In this document: piece after piece, positions 54,044-61,821 of the stretch
Layout: each line of letters starts with the position of its first letter
Numbering within the stretch: the first letter of the stretch is position 1
NCBI GenBank assembly: GCA_004297305.1
Contig: SCTR01000006.1
Span: 380,129 to 444,128, forward strand
Length of the DNA stretch: 64,000 nucleotides
Origin: Actinomycetota bacterium
GTDB lineage: Bacteria; Actinomycetota; Actinomycetes; S36-B12; FW305-bin1
Direction: 5' to 3'
Notes under the pieces: model-generated
What the model saw: only the letters and a program-made list of their open reading frames with translations
Databases searched by the model: none
Told to the model about the DNA's origin: nothing
Program-made: the position numbers and the translations under genes

Positions 54044-54738
54044 GTTCGGCGACGGACGTCACCCTCCCGGCACTCACACCGGAGCGGCGCACGGCGCTGG
54101 GCCGCCGTGCCCAGCTCCTGGCGGCAGCGTCAGTCGTCTACAACGCCGGTGAAGCCGTGGTCGCGATCGGGGCCGGGGTGGTCGTGTCGTCGGTCGCACT
54201 GGTCGGTTTCGGGCTCGACTCCATCGTGGAGATGTCCTCGGGGCTGATCATCCTGTGGCAGTTCCGGCGCCGGATGCCCGAGACACGCGAGCGCCAGGCT
54301 CTGCGGTTGATCGCCGTCTCGTTCTTCGCTCTGGCCGGCTACGTGACGTTCGAGTCGCTGAGGTCCCTCGCCGGCGGTGAGGCCGCTGCGCACTCGACGG
54401 TCGGCATCGTGCTCGCGGCGGTGTCCTTGATCGTGATGCCGTTCCTGTCCTGGGCGCAGCGTCGCACCGGCCGCCAACTCGGGTCGACGACCGTCGTCGC
54501 GGACTCCAAGCAGACCCTGCTCTGCACCTACCTGTCCGCCGTCCTCCTTCTCGGGTTGCTGCTGAACTCCGCACTGAGCTGGTGGTGGGCTGACCCGCTT
54601 GTCGGTTTGGTCGTGGCAGGACTCGCGATGAAGGAAGGCCGGGACGCGTGGCGCGGCGACGCCTGCGCCTGCGGTCCCCTGCCCGGTGTCACTGATGCCG
54701 AGACCTGCGACTGCGACGACGACGGATGCCAGTCATGA
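54040..54738 (+). CDS. CDF-like cation transporter with Cys-rich tail
   Basis: The 232-residue membrane protein has about five helices of the cation diffusion facilitator type (VVYNAGEAVVAIGAG, GLDSIVEMSSGL in the metal-site position, VVADSKQTLLCTYL). The C-terminus is cysteine- and acid-rich (GDACACGPLPGV, CDCDDDGCQS) and could bind soft metals such as cadmium. It is coupled on both sides by ATGA overlaps to the CmtR-like and second CDF genes. Confidence 0.85.
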   Translation: MSSATDVTLPALTPERRTALGRRAQLLAAASVVYNAGEAVVAIGAGVVVSSVALVGFGLDSIVEMSSGLIILWQFRRRMPETRERQALRLIAVSFFALAGYVTFESLRSLAGGEAAAHSTVGIVLAAVSLIVMPFLSWAQRRTGRQLGSTTVVADSKQTLLCTYLSAVLLLGLLLNSALSWWWADPLVGLVVAGLAMKEGRDAWRGDACACGPLPGVTDAETCDCDDDGCQS

Positions 54739-55658
54739 GCGGCCACGACCACAGCCACGGCCCGTCGATCAGCGCCGGTGGCATGCACCGCAAGCGGCTG
54801 CTGATCGTCCTGGGCATCACCTCGACCGTGTTGGTCGCCGAACTCATCGGCGCCCATGTCACCGGCAGCCTCGCGCTGCTCGCGGACGCCGGTCACATGT
54901 TCACCGACGTCGCCGGCATCCTGCTCGCGGTCCTGGCCGTCACGTTCGCGTCGCGGCCCCCGACGCCGGAGCGGACCTTCGGCTACTACCGGCTCGAGAT
55001 CCTGGCCGCGGTCGTCAACGCCGTGCTGCTCTTCGGCGTCGCTGTCTACATCTTGTGGGAGGCGTGGCAGCGGTGGAACGCCCCGCCGGAGGTCGAGGGC
55101 GGGCTGATGCTCGCCTTCGCCGCCGTAGGACTGGTAGCCAACATCATCGGGCTGCTCGTCCTGCGCGACGGGGCGAAGGAGAGCCTGAACCTCAAGGGCG
55201 CCTACCTCGAGGTCCTCGGCGACATGCTCGGATCGGTCGCCGTCATCATTGCCGCCGTGGTCATTGCGACCACCGGGTGGCTGCGTGCCGATGTCGTCGC
55301 GTCGGTGGCTGTCGCGCTCATGATCCTGCCGCGCACCTGGACGCTGCTGCGCGAGGCCGTCGACGTCCTCCTGCAGGCGACGCCGAAGAACGTCGACATG
55401 GCCGCCGTCCGCGAGCACATCCTGGGCATCCCCGGTGTCAGCGGCGCCCACGACCTGCATGCCTGGACGCTCACCTCGGGCCTGCCCGTCCTGTCGGTTC
55501 ACGTGGTCGTCGCCGACGACGTGCTCGCCGATGGTGGCGCCGCGCGCATCCTCGACGCCCTCGCCGACTGCTTGGACGAGCACTTCGACGTCGAGCACTG
55601 CACCTTCCAGCTCGAACCCGCCGGTCACGCCGACCACGAGTTCCGGACCCACGCCTGA
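54735..55658 (+). CDS. CDF zinc/cadmium/cobalt exporter (CzcD type)
   Basis: The 307-residue transporter has a His-rich start (MSGHDHSHGP), six helices with the metal-site motif LLADAGHMFTD and its partner YLEVLGDMLGS, and a cytoplasmic C-terminal domain (SGAHDLHAWTLTSG). It exchanges metal for protons. Last gene of the CmtR-like operon; ATG overlaps the previous stop. Confidence 0.92.
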   Translation: MSGHDHSHGPSISAGGMHRKRLLIVLGITSTVLVAELIGAHVTGSLALLADAGHMFTDVAGILLAVLAVTFASRPPTPERTFGYYRLEILAAVVNAVLLFGVAVYILWEAWQRWNAPPEVEGGLMLAFAAVGLVANIIGLLVLRDGAKESLNLKGAYLEVLGDMLGSVAVIIAAVVIATTGWLRADVVASVAVALMILPRTWTLLREAVDVLLQATPKNVDMAAVREHILGIPGVSGAHDLHAWTLTSGLPVLSVHVVVADDVLADGGAARILDALADCLDEHFDVEHCTFQLEPAGHADHEFRTHA

Positions 55659-55771
55659 CGCGGAACCGACACACGGCCATGAGAGATCCGCTGCCCACAA
55701 ACGAAACTCTGAAGTGACTCCAGCGGGCCGGACGCATTCAGACTTGGTTGTAGCCAGGGAACGAGGACGCT

Positions 55772-55849
55772 ATGCCGGCGTTGAGCAAGTACCTGGAGGA
55801 GTTCGAGCGGCAGGCTGCGTCGCTTGTCGTTGATGGTGAACACGAGTAG
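55772..55849 (+). CDS. Very short open frame near the right end, 25 residues
   Basis: ATG with GAGG upstream opens a frame MPALSKYLEEFERQAASLVV followed by five residues and a stop. It could be the head of a lost gene or chance. The rest of 55659-56199 holds arm-site motifs and two hairpins but no recognisable gene. Confidence 0.25.
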   Translation: MPALSKYLEEFERQAASLVVDGEHE

Positions 55850-55957
55850 CGCCTCCCGTCGGGCCCTGCCCACCAGCCCTCGGCACGCCGTAGCGAGCGC
55901 ACATTGCAGTCGCTCGCATCCGGCCAGCCTGCGCACGTGTCGCAGTCTCCCGCCACC

Positions 55958-56137
55958 CGCTGACATGGCTCGGAGCGGCGACGTTGGCGCGCCCATAGCT
56001 GACGGCATAGCTGACATGGCTCAAAGTTGATCTTGGAGGCTTCCCGAAGCGTGCCGAGCGCAGACTGCTCGGTTGCGCGAGCCCGCCGTTTTGGCGGGCT
56101 CGTGTCGCGGCGCAGCGAGCCGCTGACCTGCGGAAAC
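55958..56137. other. Right-end candidate integrase arm sites
   Basis: AGCTGAC at 55998 and 56010 (same 12-base period as at the left end) is followed by GATCTTGGA at 56030. CTGACATGGCTC occurs twice (near 55960 and 56013). CTGACCTGCGGAAAC at 56123-56137 is the reverse complement of the left-end motif. Confidence 0.7.
56079..56101. terminator. Strong hairpin inside the right end
   Basis: GAGCCCGCC, loop GTTTT, GGCGGGCTC: a perfect 9-bp stem. There is no T-run after it on either strand, so it is either a weak terminator for element transcripts or a structural part of the end. Confidence 0.5.
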
Positions 56138-56141
56138 AACG

Positions 56142-56174
56142 AGGCCGGCCTGCACCCGTCGGTGCGGCCGGCCT
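56142..56174 (-). terminator. Terminator of tRNA-Arg, supplied by the element
   Basis: AGGCCGGCC pairs with GGCCGGCCT around a loop with an inner TGCAC/GTGC stem. On the minus strand it stands 25 bases after the tRNA 3' end and is followed by CTCGTTGTTT. It lies inside the element, so integration restored termination as well as the tRNA. Confidence 0.7.
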
Positions 56175-56198
56175 AGTCGTGCTGCTGTCTCAAACAAC

Positions 56199-56241
56199 GC
56201 GCGCCCGAGAGGACTCGAACCTCTAACCTTCTGATCCGTAG
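56199..56241. repeat. Right attachment repeat within tRNA-Arg
   Basis: This copy of the 43-bp repeat is the functional 3' half of tRNA-Arg. The four differences from 34021-34063 include two paired changes in the T stem that keep base pairing, and A73 to G73 at the discriminator base. Confidence 0.9.
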
Positions 56242-56272
56242 TCAGATGCTCTATCCGTTGAGCTACGGGCGC
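56200..56272 (-). tRNA. tRNA-Arg(ACG)
   Basis: 73 bases. Acceptor stem GCGCCCG/CGGGCGC, anticodon loop CTACGGA (anticodon ACG), T arm AGAGG-TTCGAGT-CCTCT; CCA is not encoded. It is the integration target of the element: the part from the anticodon loop to the 3' end comes from element DNA. Confidence 0.96.
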
Positions 56273-56521
56273 GTGGCACCTGCGAAGGGCCGGCGGGGAG
56301 CATATCGCAGCAGGCCGGAGGCCCTGCCGTCCGATGCACGTCGCAGACGGGCGGTCCCGGGCGGCCGGCCGAAGCCCCTCGGGCCACCAGCTCCCCGCCC
56401 TGCAGCTGGCGACCGCTCCAAGCGCCTCCGCCGCGAAGGTGCGGGGCGCGGCTACGACGCGGTACGGCGGCAGCCGTGGCGGCCCGGGTACCGGATCGGC
56501 CGGACCGCAGACGGGCATGGC

Positions 56522-56611
56522 GGAGGCGGCGGGATTTGAACCCGCGAGGAGCTTTGAGACCCCAACCCGCTTAGCAGGCGGGCGCCATAGACCGGACTAG
56601 GCGACGCCTCC
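56522..56611 (-). tRNA. tRNA-Ser(GCT)
   Basis: 90 bases. Acceptor stem GGAGGCG with its partner, anticodon loop CTGCTAA (anticodon GCT), long variable arm typical of serine tRNA, T arm CGGGTTCAAATCCCG. It lies 249 bases from tRNA-Arg on the same strand. Confidence 0.96.
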
Positions 56612-56744
56612 GTGCGTCTTTGCGGCCGGTCGATCGACCGAGCCGCCGTCGGCGGGCACAGGGTACCGGAGCCCGCAGCCACTCCTCCCCACGCCGATCG
56701 TCGTCGACGGCCGTCGCCGCCCGGGCGCGGTTACGCTCACCGCC

Positions 56745-57545
56745 ATGAGCGCCTGCGCCACGACCGCAGGATCCGCTCAGTCTCCCGACGTCCGAACGAC
56801 ACCGAGTCCCGGCGTCCGTACGACGCCGAATCCCGACGTCCGAACGGCACGGCCGCCGACCACCGGCCGGCTGGGGATCCGCGCGGTACGGGCCAGCGTG
56901 GTCGGCGCGCTGGTGGTCGGCCTGGCCGCAATCGCCCACGGCACCGCGGGCGGCGCACTGCCGGGCCCGGTCGGACTGATGCTGCTGGCCGGCATCGCCG
57001 CGGGACTCGCCGTACCGCTGTTGGGCCGGCCCGGCTCGGTGCCGCGCCTGGTGGGTCTGGTCGTCGGCGGCCAGACCTTGCTGCATGCCGTCTTCACCGC
57101 CACGGGCGGTCACGGCGAGGCGATCGTCCACGTCCACGCACCGGGGGCGGCGACCGGCGTCGCCGCGGTACCGGGCACTCTCGCCGACAGTTTCGACCTC
57201 GCCGGGCTGGCCGGAGCGCTCCCGGAACGCCGGCCGTTCGCCGACGCGGTAGCCCATCTGGCAGCCGACCTCACCCCGGCCGCGCTCCCCATGCTCGCCG
57301 CGCACCTGCTGGCCGCGGCGGCAGTCGGCCTCTGGCTTGCCCTCGGCGAACGCCGTACCGCTGCCGTCCTCCGGCTGCTGGCGACGCGGCTGCGGGTCCT
57401 GCCCGACTTCCGGCTCTGCGCTGCCGGTGAAACGAGCCGGTCTGCGGTACCGACGTCCGGCCCGCGTCCGCTCGCGCCGTGGGCCGGCCTCACGAATGTG
57501 CGGCGGCGGGGACCTCCGGCAGCGACGGCAACGTCGTACCCGTAG
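56745..57545 (+). CDS. Polytopic membrane protein of unknown function
   Basis: The 266-residue protein begins with a short repeat (SPDVRTTPSPGVRTTPNPDVRT), then about four membrane helices (VVGALVVGLAAIAHG, GLMLLAGIAAGLAVPLL, LVGLVVGGQTLLHAV, AAHLLAAAAVGLWLAL). A loop with HGEAIVHVHAPG could bind a metal. I do not recognise the family. Gene order with the cupredoxin-like lipoprotein suggests a common role, perhaps copper. Confidence 0.65.
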   Translation: MSACATTAGSAQSPDVRTTPSPGVRTTPNPDVRTARPPTTGRLGIRAVRASVVGALVVGLAAIAHGTAGGALPGPVGLMLLAGIAAGLAVPLLGRPGSVPRLVGLVVGGQTLLHAVFTATGGHGEAIVHVHAPGAATGVAAVPGTLADSFDLAGLAGALPERRPFADAVAHLAADLTPAALPMLAAHLLAAAAVGLWLALGERRTAAVLRLLATRLRVLPDFRLCAAGETSRSAVPTSGPRPLAPWAGLTNVRRRGPPAATATSYP

Positions 57546-57570
57546 CCCTGCTGTTGAGGAGAAGTCCATC

Positions 57571-58311
57571 GTGATGCAACGCACGTCCCTGCCAACCCAT
57601 GCGCCCACCTCCGGTACGCCGGCCCCGTCTCGGTCGACAGCCACCCCGTCCCGACCGGCCACCTCTCGACGGGCGACCACCCCGTCTCGGTCGACAGCCA
57701 CCCCGTCCCGACCGGCCACCTCTCGACGGGCGACCACCCCGTCGCGACCGACAGCCGCCGCGTTCCAGCCCCCGACCCCACCGCGCCGGCGGGCAGCCCG
57801 GCGTACTGCCGCCCTTGCCCTCGGCGGCCTCGCGGCCGGGGTCCTCGTCCTGGCCGGCTGCTCCAGCGCTCCGACGGATCTCGCCAGCGCGCCCCCGGCG
57901 TCCTCCTTGCCCCCCAACGGAAGTCCGAGCGTCACCACCCCGAGCGCCAGCACCCCGAGCGGCTCGCCTTCCCGTGGTTCGACCGGATCGTCATCGAGCC
58001 GGCCATCGTCGAGCAGCCCGGCGCCCAGCACGTCGTCGACCGGCGCGTTCGGCCTGGACCTGTCCGTGACCGTCGCGAACGGGAAGGTGAACCCGGCACC
58101 GAAGCGGTACGACGTCCCGCTCGGCTCGACCGTACGGCTCACCGTGAACAGCGACGTCGTGGACGAGGTGCATCTGCACGGCTACGACGTGGAGGAAACG
58201 GTCCGGCCGGGGAATCCGGCCGTCATCACGTTCAAAGCCGACCAGCCTGGGCTGTTCGAGGTCGAGACGCACGAGTCGAAGCGAACCCTGTTCCAGCTGC
58301 AGGTCTCCTAG
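57571..58311 (+). CDS. Cupredoxin-like lipoprotein with long N-terminal extension
   Basis: The 246-residue protein ends in a cupredoxin-like domain (LGSTVRLTVNSDVVDEVHLHGYDVEETVRPGNPAVITFKADQPGLFEVETHESKRTL, given by its key residues H, H and E) that may bind copper. A lipoprotein signal with lipobox VLAGC lies at about residues 75-97, preceded by about 75 residues of Ser/Thr/Arg/Pro repeats, which is odd for an exported protein. No in-frame start codon closer to the signal is seen. GAGGAG is nine bases from the GTG. Confidence 0.7.
   Translation: MMQRTSLPTHAPTSGTPAPSRSTATPSRPATSRRATTPSRSTATPSRPATSRRATTPSRPTAAAFQPPTPPRRRAARRTAALALGGLAAGVLVLAGCSSAPTDLASAPPASSLPPNGSPSVTTPSASTPSGSPSRGSTGSSSSRPSSSSPAPSTSSTGAFGLDLSVTVANGKVNPAPKRYDVPLGSTVRLTVNSDVVDEVHLHGYDVEETVRPGNPAVITFKADQPGLFEVETHESKRTLFQLQVS
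57623..57736 (+). repeat. 57-bp tandem repeat, two full copies
   Basis: Two copies starting at 57623 and 57680 appear identical; a third partial copy begins at 57737. They encode 19-residue units (SRSTATPSRPATSRRATTP) before the lipoprotein signal. Identity of long copies suggests a recent duplication. Confidence 0.88.
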
Positions 58312-58835
58312 CCGCCGGCTCGCCTCGTCCGGCCGCCAGACCGCTGGCCCGAATGAGCGACAGGACCGGTCCGCCTGGCCTCGATCGAGGCCAGGCGGAC
58401 CCGGTTACGACGGACGACGAGCCAGCAGGGGACGTTGGCCGCCGCCGCGACGAGGCCGACGACGAGGGCCGCGGACCGGCTCCGCCGTAGCTCGGCAGTG
58501 ACCAACGGCACGGCTACCGCGGCGCACAGGACGTGGACCAGTTCGGCGCGCCTGGCCTCCACGGCGTATGCCGTCAGGGCCGCCGGCGAGCTGCCCGCAA
58601 GCCGCGTCTTCGACCGGCCACCGAACCAGGTGCCGGCGTCCGGCACGGTCCTGCCGAGCCAGGCCACCGGCAGGCGGCGGTAGTTCTGCGGTGTGTCCCA
58701 ACGAGTCAGTCGCAGCACGGTGTGGTCGTGATCGACCATCGCCCGCGGCCACCGCGGGGCGGTGGCACCCACCACGACGCTCCAGCCGACCATCAGGGCC
58801 AGGTCGGTGGCCAACCGTGTCGCCACTGTCCGCAC
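58308..58835 (-). CDS. Membrane protein, CrtO-like acyltransferase candidate
   Basis: The 175-residue protein has three to four hydrophobic stretches and a middle with NYRRLPVAWLGRTVPDAG and YAVEARRAELVHVL, which resembles the glycosyl-4,4'-diaponeurosporenoate acyltransferase family. The match is by eye. I chose the GTG at 58835 because GGAGGTGATC, close to a perfect anti-rRNA site, stands eight bases upstream. Its stop overlaps the end of the convergent lipoprotein gene by four bases. Confidence 0.65.
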   Translation of the reverse strand: MRTVATRLATDLALMVGWSVVVGATAPRWPRAMVDHDHTVLRLTRWDTPQNYRRLPVAWLGRTVPDAGTWFGGRSKTRLAGSSPAALTAYAVEARRAELVHVLCAAVAVPLVTAELRRSRSAALVVGLVAAAANVPCWLVVRRNRVRLASIEARRTGPVAHSGQRSGGRTRRAGG

Positions 58836-58945
58836 GTCGATCACCTCCACCCGCTGCAGCGGCAGCGCACCGTAGCGGGAGGATCGGGCCGAGGCACAGC
58901 AGTGCCGCCGCGGCCCGCGGGGCCGCCGGACAGAGAGGACCCGCC

Positions 58946-59158
58946 ATGTCCAGTCGTACGTACGGCGTCACCGAGGTCGTCGGCACGTCCCCGAACGGTG
59001 TCGACGACGCGATCCGCAACGCTGTCAGCAGGGCCGCGAAGACGGTTCGGCACCTCGACTGGTTCACCGTGCAGGAGATCCGCGGCTACATCCGTGACGG
59101 CGGCGTCGATCACACCCAGGTCACCTTGAAACTGGGTTTCCGGCTCGAAGACGCCTAG
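58946..59158 (+). CDS. Dodecin
   Basis: This 70-residue protein matches dodecin, a small flavin-storage protein that forms dodecamers: YGVTEVVGTSPNGVDDAIRNAV, the flavin-stacking tryptophan in HLDWFTVQEIRGYI and VTLKLGFRLED. ATG start with GAGAGGACC upstream. Confidence 0.93.
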   Translation: MSSRTYGVTEVVGTSPNGVDDAIRNAVSRAAKTVRHLDWFTVQEIRGYIRDGGVDHTQVTLKLGFRLEDA

Positions 59159-59174
59159 CCGGCGTTACCGCCGG
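59159..59174 (+). terminator. Small hairpin after dodecin
   Basis: CCGGCG, loop TTAC, CGCCGG, directly after the dodecin stop. It lies between two convergent genes. The stem is short and no clear T-run follows. Confidence 0.4.
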
Positions 59175-59227
59175 AGTTTCGGCGAACACCGGATCCTTCG
59201 GGACCGCTGAGGTTCTAGCAGTCCGGC

Positions 59228-61663
59228 TCAGTCGATCGGCCACCGCTCGTCGGCCTCGGGCCGGCCGAACAGGAAGCCCTGGCCCTGGTCCCAGCCGAGC
59301 AGGTGCAGCATCGAGGCTTGCTCCTCGGTCTCCACGCCCTCGGCCACCCCGACCAGACCGAGTCCGCGGGCCAGCCCCGCCAGGCCCTCCGCCAACCGGT
59401 TCGCCGGACTGTCCCCGTCGGTGAGGTCGGCGACGAAACTGCGGTCCAGTTTGATGCCGCGGACCGGCAGGTCCCGCAGCTGAGCGATCGACGAGAACCC
59501 GGTGCCGAAGTCGTCGATGAGCAGCCGGACGCCGTGGCTGGTCAGCATCTCCAGATCCGCACGAGCCGCTGGGGCGAGGTTGAGCACGGCGCTCTCGGTG
59601 ACCTCGAGGACCAGCCGCTGCGGCGCGAGATCGTGGCGGGCCAGCGCGTTGGTGATCTTCGCTGCACAGTCCGGCCGGGACAGTTGCACGGCCGACACGT
59701 TCATCGTGACGTAGCCGGGCCAGTTCCGCCGGTGGGCCAGGAATCGGCAGACCTGCTCTAGCACGACTGTGCCGATCGGGACGACCAGGCCGCTGTCCTC
59801 AGCGACCGGCAGGAAGTCGGCCGGGGACAGCAGCCCGCGGTCTGGATGGTGCCAGCGCACCAGTGCTTCGTACGCGCGCACCTGCCGGGACTGCAGGTGC
59901 ACGATCGGCTGGAAGTGCACGACCAGCTCGTCGCGGTCCAGCGCCCCCCGCAACTCGTCCTCGACGGTCAGCCGCGCGACGGCCTCGGCACGCATCTGGT
60001 CGTCGAAGACCTCCCACCTCGCCCGGCCGTTTCCCTTGGCGCGGTACAACGCGATGTCCGCGTCGCGCAACAGGTCTTCGGCGTCGCTACTGCAATCGCT
60101 GACCGCCACGCCGATGCTCGTGGTCGGCACGATGCGACGGCCCCGGACAACGACCTCCCGGGAAACCGCGTCGGTGACCTGGCTGGCGACCAGCTGCGCG
60201 TCGGCCGCAGCTCGCAACCCGCGCAGCACCACGACGAACTCGTCGCCGCCGATCCGGCCGACCGTGTCACCGTTGCGTACCGAGCCGCGGATGCGTTCGG
60301 CGACAGCGACAAGCACCTGGTCGCCGGCGGCGTGCCCGAGGGAATCGTTGACCACCTTGAAGTTGTCCAGGTCGCAGTACAGGACCCCGACCGTACCGCC
60401 GGAGACCCGGGCTTCGGCGACGGCCCGCTGCAGGTCGTCCTGCACTCGGGCGCGGTTGGCGAGACCAGTCAGGACATCGTGAAAGGCGCGGAACGCCAAC
60501 GCTTCACGCGCGTGCTTGGTCGCGGTGATGTCCTCGGCCTGCCAGACGTAGAACATCGGGCGGTCGTCGGTGTCCCGCATCAGCGACAACGATCGGCGGA
60601 TCCACAGCACAGCGCCGTCGGCGCGCATCAGGCGCTGCTCTCCGGTGTGGTGCATCTCGTCGCCGGCCAGCAGCTGGCCCATCGCCCAGCGATCTGCCTC
60701 GACGTCGTCGGCGTGCACGACGTCGCAGGTACGCCGCTCCTGCAGCCAGCTCTCCTGCCGGTCCAGCAGCACGCACAACGCGGGATTGGCCGACCGGAAG
60801 CGACCGTCGAGGTCCAGTACGGCGATCGCGTTGGGGGCGCCGTCCAAGGTCCGGCGGAACCGCTCCTCGGACGCCTCGAGCTGCTGGCGCGCGGTGACCT
60901 CGTCCTGCACGTCGCGCAGCGTGAGCAGCAGGTCGGCCTCCTGCTCAGGCCGGGCCAAGGCGGTCGCCCCCAACGACATCCACCGCATGTCACCGGTCGC
61001 GCTGAGCACCCGGATCTCGGTGCGGCCCAGCCCCACCTCGTGGGCACGATCGCGGGCGACGCTCAGCCGGACCCGGTCGTCACCGTGCACCAGGTCGTCC
61101 ACGACCCGGCCCAGCAGGTCGACCGGATGCCATCCCAGCACCGCGATGACCGACGGGGAGATCCAGCCGATACCGCCGCGGGAGTCGGTCTGCACGAGCA
61201 CATCACTGGCGTGCTCGACCAGCATGCGGAACCGCTCCTCGGAGGCTTCCAGCAACTGCCGGGCAGCGCGGCGGTCGGTGATGTCCTCGATCTGGCTGAT
61301 GAAACTCACCGGCGTGCCGTGCTCGTCGCGCAGCAGCGCGACGTGCAGGTGCACCCAGACCACGGCACCGCCGCGGCGGAGGTACCGCTTCTCAAGGCTG
61401 TAGCGCGGGATCGTCCCGGCGACCAACTGGTGCACCAGCGCGACGTCGGCGGCCAGGTCGTCGGGGTGGGTGATGTCCTGGAACGTCAGGCCGAGCAGGT
61501 CCTGTTCGGGATATCGGGTGAGTTCACACAGCGCCCGATTGACCCGGGTGAATCGGCCGTCGAGGGCGACGATCGCCATGCCGATCGGCGCGCTGTCGAG
61601 CGCGACCTCGAAGACCCGAGTCGCCAGATCGATCGGAACCACGTCGGTGGTGAGGGCGCCCAC
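59228..61663 (-). CDS. PAS-PAS-PAS-GGDEF-EAL cyclic-di-GMP protein
   Basis: The 811-residue protein has three PAS sensor domains (about 10-390), a diguanylate cyclase domain with intact GGDEF (RIGGDEFVVVLRG) and a phosphodiesterase domain with EAL (RAYEALVRWHHP), NVSAVQLS and LLIDDFGTGFSSIAQLR. Both output domains look active, so net effect on cyclic di-GMP cannot be told. I placed the start at GTG with GGAGGTGA upstream. No membrane helix is seen. Confidence 0.93.
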   Translation of the reverse strand: MGALTTDVVPIDLATRVFEVALDSAPIGMAIVALDGRFTRVNRALCELTRYPEQDLLGLTFQDITHPDDLAADVALVHQLVAGTIPRYSLEKRYLRRGGAVVWVHLHVALLRDEHGTPVSFISQIEDITDRRAARQLLEASEERFRMLVEHASDVLVQTDSRGGIGWISPSVIAVLGWHPVDLLGRVVDDLVHGDDRVRLSVARDRAHEVGLGRTEIRVLSATGDMRWMSLGATALARPEQEADLLLTLRDVQDEVTARQQLEASEERFRRTLDGAPNAIAVLDLDGRFRSANPALCVLLDRQESWLQERRTCDVVHADDVEADRWAMGQLLAGDEMHHTGEQRLMRADGAVLWIRRSLSLMRDTDDRPMFYVWQAEDITATKHAREALAFRAFHDVLTGLANRARVQDDLQRAVAEARVSGGTVGVLYCDLDNFKVVNDSLGHAAGDQVLVAVAERIRGSVRNGDTVGRIGGDEFVVVLRGLRAAADAQLVASQVTDAVSREVVVRGRRIVPTTSIGVAVSDCSSDAEDLLRDADIALYRAKGNGRARWEVFDDQMRAEAVARLTVEDELRGALDRDELVVHFQPIVHLQSRQVRAYEALVRWHHPDRGLLSPADFLPVAEDSGLVVPIGTVVLEQVCRFLAHRRNWPGYVTMNVSAVQLSRPDCAAKITNALARHDLAPQRLVLEVTESAVLNLAPAARADLEMLTSHGVRLLIDDFGTGFSSIAQLRDLPVRGIKLDRSFVADLTDGDSPANRLAEGLAGLARGLGLVGVAEGVETEEQASMLHLLGWDQGQGFLFGRPEADERWPID

Positions 61664-61821
61664 TTCACCTCCCGGGGAACGTCGAGGGCCCCGACTCGTG
61701 CCCGGTGTCCCCCGGTCGTGCCGCACGGCGGGATTCGTCGGCACGCCCCCAACCCTGGCCCCGTCCGCAGCCGACGGCCGCGCGACGGCATCGTCCGGTC
61801 ACCCGAACGGAGCAACCGCCC

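Larger units (their letters stand above)
34021..56241. mobile_element. 22.2-kb integrated mobilisable element in tRNA-Arg(ACG)
   Basis: The boundaries are the tRNA-Arg half at the left and the intact tRNA-Arg at the right, in direct orientation. Inside lie a tyrosine integrase, an excisionase-like protein and a MobF relaxase. Both ends share a 15-bp sequence in inverted orientation (34101-34115 and 56123-56137) and a pair of AGCTGAC motifs 12 bases apart. The cargo is copper and other metal resistance. No type IV secretion, coupling protein or FtsK-like gene is visible, so it is better called mobilisable than conjugative. Confidence 0.87.
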
